Assembly: GCA_027035985.1 (NCBI GenBank)
Contig: JALVTI010000062.1
Coordinates: 1 to 9,344 of the forward strand
Direction of reading: 5' to 3'
DNA from: Aquificales bacterium
GTDB taxonomy: Bacteria > Aquificota > Aquificia > Aquificales > QOAS01
Length of the DNA stretch: 9,344 nucleotides
Position numbers and translations under genes: made by a program. Each line of letters begins with the position of its first letter. Positions within the stretch are counted from its first letter, which is position 1. Shown one piece after another: positions 5,307-9,344 of this stretch. Under the pieces are notes generated by a model. It did not search any database, was not told the DNA's origin, and was given only the letters and a program-made list of their open reading frames with translations.

Positions 5307-6824
5307 ATGGGAAAAATTCAAAAATTGGGTTCTCTCCTATTGTTGGGAGCTTTGTTGTCCAGCACAACTTACGCCTCTACAAATTCAACATCTCTCCAGT
5401 TGAAAAATCCAACACAAACGGTAATAGATAACACAACCCAAGGAAGTTTAAAATCTCAAATTAAAACTTCTCCGACATTTGCGCCTATACTAGCCGCGGC
5501 ACAGGAAGAGCTTCACAAGATAATAGACAAAGTTGCTCCTTCGGTGGTTACTATTCTGACCTACAAAGAGGTAAAGGTTGTTCAACCCGTTATACCCCCG
5601 GGGTTTGATGAATTTAGAAGGTGGTTACCCCCTGACCTGAAGAATTTCTTACCCTTTTTCGGTCAACCTAAAGTAAAAAGGGAAAAGGCTTTGGGTTCCG
5701 GCTTTATCTTTAAGGTAGACAAAAATTGGGTTTATATACTTACCAACAACCACGTTGTATCCAACGCGAAAAAAATTATTGTTAAGGTTAGCAGACTAAA
5801 GGAAGTTCAAGCAATCCTCGTTGGAGCAGATCCCAAAACGGATTTGGCGGTCGTTAAAATCCCCCGTAAAGAAGTTCCGAATGCCGAAAATAGGGTTGCT
5901 AAGCTCGGGGATTCCTCAAAGGTAAGGGTAGGGGATTTCGTAGTGGCTATAGGCAACCCCTTCGGATTGGAAGATACGGCAACCTTTGGAATCGTTTCAG
6001 CCCTCCACCGCAGGATTGGTTTAGACGTTTACGAAAATTTCATTCAAACCCAGGCACCCATAAATCCGGGAAACAGTGGAGGACCTTTAGTTAATATTCG
6101 GGGTGAGGTAATAGGAATAAACACAGCCATTATCGCAAATGCCCAAGGATTGGGTTTTGCAATTCCCATAAATCTCGCAAAATGGGTTGCAAGACAACTT
6201 ATAGAACACGGAAAGGTTATTAGGGGATGGTTGGGGGTTGTTATCGAGGACCTAACCCCTCCCGTTGCCGAAGCGTTGGGGCTAAATCACGGTGTTATAG
6301 TTTTAAAAGTGGTTCCTGGTAGTCCCGCCGAAAAGGCTGGTTTACAACCGGGAGACATTATTCTGGCTATAAATGGAAACCCTATTAAAAATGCCACCGA
6401 CCTTCAGTTTGCGGTAATGAAAACCCCACCCGGGGAAGAAATAACCCTTACCGTTTTAAGGGGAAATAAAAAGTTCAATATCCACGTTAAGGTTGGTAAA
6501 ATGCCTCTTTCAACCCAACAAATGCAACAGACTATTTACTACAACTTGGGATTGATATTGAGAAATCCTTCCCACGATGAACTCAAACAATACAACGCAC
6601 CTTATGGAGTTATAGTTACCAACGTATATCCCGGCTCCCCGGCGGCTATGGCGGGAGTTAAACCCGGAATGCTCATAATGAGAGTTAACAACATTCCGGT
6701 AAAATCGGTTTCCGAATTTATGGAAATAGTAGAAAAGTTAACAAAAGAAAAAAAACCTATAGTATTATTTGCTAAAGGATTAAACGGGAACTTCTACGTT
6801 ATAACAATAGAAAACTACCAATAA
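5307..6824 (+). CDS. HtrA/DegP-family periplasmic serine protease with two PDZ domains
   Basis: The 505-residue protein begins with a signal peptide (lysines at 3 and 6, hydrophobic core about 8-18, probable cleavage after TTYA near residue 24) and a Ser/Thr/Asn-rich linker. The trypsin-like domain (about 66-300) carries the catalytic triad His149 (TNNHVV), Asp179 (TDLAVV) and Ser257 (GNSGGP). PDZ1 spans about 305-397 and PDZ2 about 410-502, each with a PGSPA-type ligand loop followed by AG and a KPG or QPG turn. This is the DegP/DegQ/MucD layout: an ATP-independent protease and chaperone for misfolded envelope proteins. The FDEFRRW stretch near 100-106 fits the LA loop region. It is divergent from argG (86-bp gap with a dyad) and followed after 93 bp by a sigma factor with its own candidate promoter. 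DegP versus DegQ cannot be told apart here. Confidence 0.96.
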   Translation: MGKIQKLGSLLLLGALLSSTTYASTNSTSLQLKNPTQTVIDNTTQGSLKSQIKTSPTFAPILAAAQEELHKIIDKVAPSVVTILTYKEVKVVQPVIPPGFDEFRRWLPPDLKNFLPFFGQPKVKREKALGSGFIFKVDKNWVYILTNNHVVSNAKKIIVKVSRLKEVQAILVGADPKTDLAVVKIPRKEVPNAENRVAKLGDSSKVRVGDFVVAIGNPFGLEDTATFGIVSALHRRIGLDVYENFIQTQAPINPGNSGGPLVNIRGEVIGINTAIIANAQGLGFAIPINLAKWVARQLIEHGKVIRGWLGVVIEDLTPPVAEALGLNHGVIVLKVVPGSPAEKAGLQPGDIILAINGNPIKNATDLQFAVMKTPPGEEITLTVLRGNKKFNIHVKVGKMPLSTQQMQQTIYYNLGLILRNPSHDELKQYNAPYGVIVTNVYPGSPAAMAGVKPGMLIMRVNNIPVKSVSEFMEIVEKLTKEKKPIVLFAKGLNGNFYVITIENYQ

Positions 6825-6879
6825 TAGTTGCAGACCTAAATCATGGTTAATAGCTACTAAATATCTATTTTGCTTAATT

Positions 6880-6907
6880 TTGGACTTCTCTTTTCTTTTG
6901 ATACATT
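6880..6907 (+). promoter_or_regulatory. Candidate promoter of the sigma factor gene
   Basis: TTGGAC (6880-6885) and TACATT (6902-6907) are separated by 16 bp. Transcription would start near 6914, four bases before the ATG, giving a nearly leaderless message without a Shine-Dalgarno sequence. The matches to consensus are partial. No convincing terminator for htrA is visible between 6825 and this site. Confidence 0.4.
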
Positions 6908-6917
6908 TTATTAAGTT

Positions 6918-7859
6918 ATGTATTCTCCTACAGAACAAGAGTTTTTAAAAAAGTATTTAAAGAAAATCTCAAAAATTCCTCTACTTACTCCAGAGGAGGA
7001 AAAAGAGTTAGCAAGGAGAGCAAAAGAAGGTGATAAAGAAGCCTTAAAAAAACTTGTGGAATCAAATCTACGATTTGTAGTATCGGTAGCACGTCAGTAT
7101 AGTGGTTATGGAGTTCCCCTTTCCGAACTTATAGCTGCTGGAAATTTAGGGTTGTTGGAAGCTGCTAAAAGATTTGACCCCGATAAAGGTGTTCGTTTTA
7201 TTTCCTATGCCGTTTGGTGGATTAGACAAGCTATAATGCAAGCAATAGCTCAACACACAGGTGCCGTTAGACTACCCGTAAAACATTTAAATTTAGTAAA
7301 TAGAATTTCCCACGTATATGCAGAATTATTAAAGGAATTAGGGGAAGAACCTCCTCCAGAACTAATTGCGGAAAAACTAAATAAGGAATTAGTTGAAAAA
7401 GATTTAGAAAAGAAGTTAGGAAGAAAACCTAGCGAAGAAGAAATTCGTAAAGAGTTAGAAAAAAGAAAGAAAAAAGGAGAATATATAACTCCCGATGAAA
7501 TTGCCGAAATAATGGCTCTTACCAAAGAAGCTCTCTCATTGGACATGCCCGTAGGTGATGAAGAAGACACTCATTTTATAGATTTTCTATCATTTCATGG
7601 AACAGAAGATGTAGAACGAAAGATTATAGAGGACAGTTTAAAGAAAGAAGTTAGAAAACTTTTAGAACAGTTACCCGAAAAAGAACGAAAAGTTATAGAA
7701 CTAAGGTTTGGTCTTAGTGGTGAAGAACCTAAAACTCTTAGGGAGATAGGAGAGATTTTAGGGATTTCTCGAGAAAGAACTAGACAGTTGGAAAATAGAG
7801 CTTTACGCCGCTTAAGACAGCTAGCAATGAAAAGACATTTAAAGGAATATCTTTCCTAA
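6918..7859 (+). CDS. Group 2 (RpoS-like) sigma-70 family factor with enlarged region 3
   Basis: The 313-residue protein has no region 1.1, so it is shorter than a primary sigma factor. Region 1.2 covers about 1-38. Region 2 (39-115) includes the core-binding and DNA-melting part, FDPDKGVRFISYAVWWIRQA at 86-105. Region 3 (116-208) begins VRLPVKHLN. Region 4 (about 240-308) ends in the helix-turn-helix LREIGEILGISRERTRQLEN (274-293) that reads the -35 box. These features fit an alternative group 2 sigma that recognises near-consensus promoters, perhaps in stress or stationary phase. Odd point: region 3 is about 35 residues longer than usual, with two copies of an LGxxPxxExIxxxL element at 141-154 and 167-180. 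It follows htrA after 93 bp and converges on acpS with a 3-bp gap. A primary sigma lacking region 1.1 is a less likely alternative. Confidence 0.9.
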   Translation: MYSPTEQEFLKKYLKKISKIPLLTPEEEKELARRAKEGDKEALKKLVESNLRFVVSVARQYSGYGVPLSELIAAGNLGLLEAAKRFDPDKGVRFISYAVWWIRQAIMQAIAQHTGAVRLPVKHLNLVNRISHVYAELLKELGEEPPPELIAEKLNKELVEKDLEKKLGRKPSEEEIRKELEKRKKKGEYITPDEIAEIMALTKEALSLDMPVGDEEDTHFIDFLSFHGTEDVERKIIEDSLKKEVRKLLEQLPEKERKVIELRFGLSGEEPKTLREIGEILGISRERTRQLENRALRRLRQLAMKRHLKEYLS

Positions 7860-7862
7860 AGA

Positions 7863-8225
7863 TTAAATTATTTGAGCAATAGCTATTGAGTAATTCTTTT
7901 CATGAGCTAAAGATACCACTACTTTTTTCCCTGCCTTTTCCAAAATTTCCTTTTCTTTTCCTAAAATAACAACCTTTGGAGGATACCCTCTATAACCCCT
8001 TATTTCTATCTGACCAAACTTTAACTTGATATTGAAATATTGAAAAAAGGCTTTTATCACTGCTTCTTTAGCTGCCCAGCGAGCTGCCAAACAAGGTATA
8101 GGATTCTTCTGAGAAAAACAATAGTTTTTTTCTCTGACAGTATAAATCTTTTTTAAAAAATTTTCTCCAAATCTGTCATAGACCTGGGCTATTCTACTAT
8201 TGTCTACTATATCAATTCCTATCAT
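7863..8225 (-). CDS. acpS: Holo-[acyl-carrier-protein] synthase
   Basis: The 120-residue protein is the normal size for AcpS. The N-terminal GIDIVDNSRI (3-12) and the RWAAKEAVIKAF block (49-60) are the two family signatures; Asp5 and Glu54 are the expected Mg2+ ligands. AcpS transfers 4'-phosphopantetheine from CoA to a serine of acyl carrier protein, activating fatty acid synthesis; it works as a trimer in the cytosol. The ATG at 8225 begins right at the first strand, so no other start is possible. Only 24 bp separate it from the divergent Spy-like start, and there is no Shine-Dalgarno sequence. It is not next to pdxJ or nadD-type partners seen in other genomes. Confidence 0.95.
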   Translation of the reverse strand: MIGIDIVDNSRIAQVYDRFGENFLKKIYTVREKNYCFSQKNPIPCLAARWAAKEAVIKAFFQYFNIKLKFGQIEIRGYRGYPPKVVILGKEKEILEKAGKKVVVSLAHEKNYSIAIAQII

Positions 8226-8249
8226 TTGAAATTAAATTATTAAATTAAT
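8226..8249. promoter_or_regulatory. 24-bp divergent promoter region, acpS / Spy-like gene
   Basis: The two start codons are separated only by this A/T stretch with a single G and no C. TATTAA at 8238-8243 lies at -12 to -7 of the plus-strand gene; AATAAT at 8241-8236 on the minus strand lies at -16 to -11 of acpS. The two -10-like hexamers overlap, and the -35 regions would fall inside the opposite gene. Ordinary leaders with ribosome binding sites do not fit here. Confidence 0.45.
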
Positions 8250-8675
8250 ATGAAACCTGTAAAAATCTTAACAGTAGTGCTTTTACTGGTAAATTTTGCT
8301 TTTCCAGCCACGCAAGAAAAATATTGTTCTACACACTACTACATAGCAGAGCCTATTAAGTTAATGCCTATTCTATTAAAACACTATCGAGAACTAAATT
8401 TAACTCCAGAACAAAAAGAGGAAATAAAAAAATTAATTCATACTATAAAAACTAAAATTATACCTTTAGATAAAAGAATTAATTTTTTAACGGAAAAAGT
8501 TCGCAGGGATATGTTAACTTTAGACAACAAAATCTTAGTAGAAGGAGAAATGAGAGTTTTAGCCAATTTAAAGGTAGAAAGAAGCCTTTACAACTATATA
8601 TGTATTCAAACTTTAAAAAGAATTTTAACTAAAAGTCAATTTTTAAAATTACTTGAGATTTATAAAAATCAATAA
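8250..8675 (+). CDS. Spy/CpxP-like periplasmic protein (LTxxQ repeats)
   Basis: The 141-residue protein starts with a signal peptide (MKPVK, hydrophobic 6-18, probable cleavage after FPA at residue 20). The mature part looks all-helical and has two LTxxQ elements, LTPEQ at 51-55 and LTKSQ at 126-130, the hallmark of the Spy/CpxP/CnrR-ZraP superfamily. Members are ATP-independent chaperones, negative regulators of envelope-stress sensors, or metal-responsive proteins. Two cysteines, Cys26 and Cys118, could form a disulphide. No histidine-rich metal site is seen. The start is SD-less, with a -10-like hexamer placed for a leaderless transcript. Its stop is 2 bp from that of the convergent DUF190 gene. 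Family membership is fairly secure; the exact role is not. Confidence 0.72.
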   Translation: MKPVKILTVVLLLVNFAFPATQEKYCSTHYYIAEPIKLMPILLKHYRELNLTPEQKEEIKKLIHTIKTKIIPLDKRINFLTEKVRRDMLTLDNKILVEGEMRVLANLKVERSLYNYICIQTLKRILTKSQFLKLLEIYKNQ

Positions 8676-8677
8676 TT

Positions 8678-9004
8678 TTATTTTACAATATAAACAGTTT
8701 CAATGGTTATTAATCCTTCTTTAACCACTTTTTTTAAAAAAGGCAATAAAACTTCCTCTACTTTATGCGGTTCCTCAATTATTTCAACTATGATAGGCAA
8801 ATCCTTTTTAGGTAGCAAGAAGTGTTGGCGTAGTTTTTTATGATGTCCATATCCCGCTATACCTCTAAAAACAGTAGCCCCTGATATTTTATTGTTCATA
8901 CACCACTCCAAGATAAATTTATAGAGAGGCATTTCTTCAAAAGTATCTTCCTCAGCTATAAAAACTCTTACTAATCTTGCAACTTTTAAATTTTCATGCT
9001 CCAT
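8678..9004 (-). CDS. DUF190 family protein (PII-like fold)
   Basis: The 108-residue protein matches the DUF190 pattern: a first strand ARLVRVFIAEED (9-20), a helix with PLYKFILEWC (26-35), the conserved GATVFRGIAGYG (42-53), a charged loop to about 66, the strand PIIVEIIEE (70-78), a helix, and a final strand LITIETVYIV. Known structures of the family resemble PII signalling proteins, with a ferredoxin-like fold that assembles into trimers; the loop after GYG would correspond to the T-loop. Ligand and partner are not known for this one. Related genes often sit next to crcB fluoride channels, but none is seen here. It is divergent from the SurA-like gene with only 22 bp between starts. A start at the second Met is not available before the first strand. 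Confidence 0.85.
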   Translation of the reverse strand: MEHENLKVARLVRVFIAEEDTFEEMPLYKFILEWCMNNKISGATVFRGIAGYGHHKKLRQHFLLPKKDLPIIVEIIEEPHKVEEVLLPFLKKVVKEGLITIETVYIVK

Positions 9005-9026
9005 AAAGAAATAAAATAAAACTACT
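9005..9026. promoter_or_regulatory. 22-bp divergent promoter region, DUF190 / SurA-like gene
   Basis: On the plus strand TAAAAT (9012-9017) lies at -15 to -10 of the SurA-like ATG. The minus strand of about the same bases offers TATTTT (9018-9013) at -14 to -9 of the DUF190 ATG. One AT tract may therefore serve as -10 for both genes. There is no Shine-Dalgarno sequence on either side. Confidence 0.4.
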
Positions 9027-9344
9027 ATGTTTAAATGGATCTATAGTAATGACATCCTTTCAAGGATTTTCCTAGGGTTAATAACCTTTTCATTTATTTT
9101 AGGTACTGCTATTATGTGGGGTCCTGAAGGATTAAATTTATTTGGAACATCCTATATAATTAAAGTGGGCAATGTAATTATAACTCCTAAAGAGTATATT
9201 TTGGAATTAAATAAACTTAGAATGGAATATAATTTACCCGAAAATAAACTTAAAAAAGAAGCTTTGAACAACTTACTTATTCTAGCTATTCTGGTTTATC
9301 TATCTCAAAAAGATGGGTTTTATGTTTCAGAAGAGGAAATAAAA
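9027..9344 (+). CDS. SurA/PpiD-like membrane-anchored periplasmic chaperone, N-terminal part
   Basis: An open frame of 106 codons runs off the right edge. Residues 1-12 are a short cytoplasmic start, about 13-32 are one membrane segment (RIFLGLITFSFILGTAIMW), and the rest is periplasmic. Residues after 45 (VGNVIITPKEYILELNKL, then a helix with ALNNLLILAILVYLSQKDGF and VSEEEIK) fit the SurA N-terminal chaperone domain, where a substrate-binding helix bundle is followed by the YVSEEE turn. The uncleaved anchor suggests PpiD, a folding factor for outer-membrane and exported proteins. Any parvulin-type prolyl isomerase domain would lie beyond the window. The start is SD-less. Confidence 0.75.
   Translation, partial: MFKWIYSNDILSRIFLGLITFSFILGTAIMWGPEGLNLFGTSYIIKVGNVIITPKEYILELNKLRMEYNLPENKLKKEALNNLLILAILVYLSQKDGFYVSEEEIK

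Noticed and set aside
6825..6917. The htrA-sigma gap as a site of a small RNA, tRNA or terminator.
   Set aside because: Only a weak 5-base stem (aatag/ctatt) with a long loop is present; no cloverleaf or GC-rich hairpin with a T-tract is seen.
7250..7570. A 106-codon minus-strand frame opposite the sigma factor, very rich in serine and phenylalanine.
   Set aside because: The Ser/Phe bias is what the complement of Lys/Glu-rich codons produces; it is a shadow.
1..9344. Possible defence system, mobile element, CRISPR array or prophage.
   Set aside because: Reading both strands gave only housekeeping and envelope genes; there are no direct repeat arrays, transposases, integrases or terminal inverted repeats. 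The PIN protein could suggest a VapC toxin, but its length, motif blocks and lack of an antitoxin gene fit HARP instead.

Overview
The window looks like chromosomal DNA of a thermophilic bacterium of the Aquificota (Aquificales-type). It is AT-rich and very compact. The Nudix protein closely resembles, from memory, the Aquifex Ap4A hydrolase. The gene after argG is a PIN-domain protein of the HARP type, the RNA-free RNase P first found in Aquifex. Essential genes are scattered as singletons or pairs, as in Aquifex. The lineage is an inference from these family resemblances; no search was run.

Layout, left to right, 14 genes: atpG (minus, cut by the left edge) | Nudix hydrolase and a Fur/PerR regulator (plus) | ExbB/TolQ/MotA-type proton channel and rplS (minus; rplS is upstream) | a divergent RecO-like gene (plus) | HARP RNase P and argG (minus; argG is upstream) | a two-PDZ HtrA protease and a group 2 sigma factor (plus) | acpS (minus) | a Spy/CpxP-like periplasmic protein (plus) | a DUF190 PII-like protein (minus) | a SurA/PpiD-like membrane-anchored chaperone (plus, cut by the right edge). 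No rRNA, tRNA, mobile element, CRISPR array or prophage gene was seen. No gene-free stretch exceeds about 95 bases.

Functionally the left and middle parts are housekeeping (ATP synthase, ribosome, arginine synthesis, tRNA 5' processing, recombinational repair). The right part is rich in envelope protein quality control: HtrA, a sigma factor, a Spy-like chaperone and a SurA/PpiD-like chaperone, interleaved with acpS and DUF190. No defence island or clearly new multi-gene system is visible.

The most notable signal is in the architecture. Strand changes at 9 of 13 junctions. All four convergent pairs meet within 4 bp, two of them sharing one TTAA as both stop codons. Two divergent pairs have only 22-24 bp between start codons. 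Only atpG and rplS have a clear Shine-Dalgarno sequence. Most other starts instead have a -10-like hexamer about 7-18 bases upstream, suggesting leaderless or nearly leaderless mRNAs. The leading single-gene items are the HARP RNase P, the sigma factor with an apparently duplicated region 3 segment, the RecO-like gene, and a perfect palindrome that buries the start codon of the exbB-like gene.
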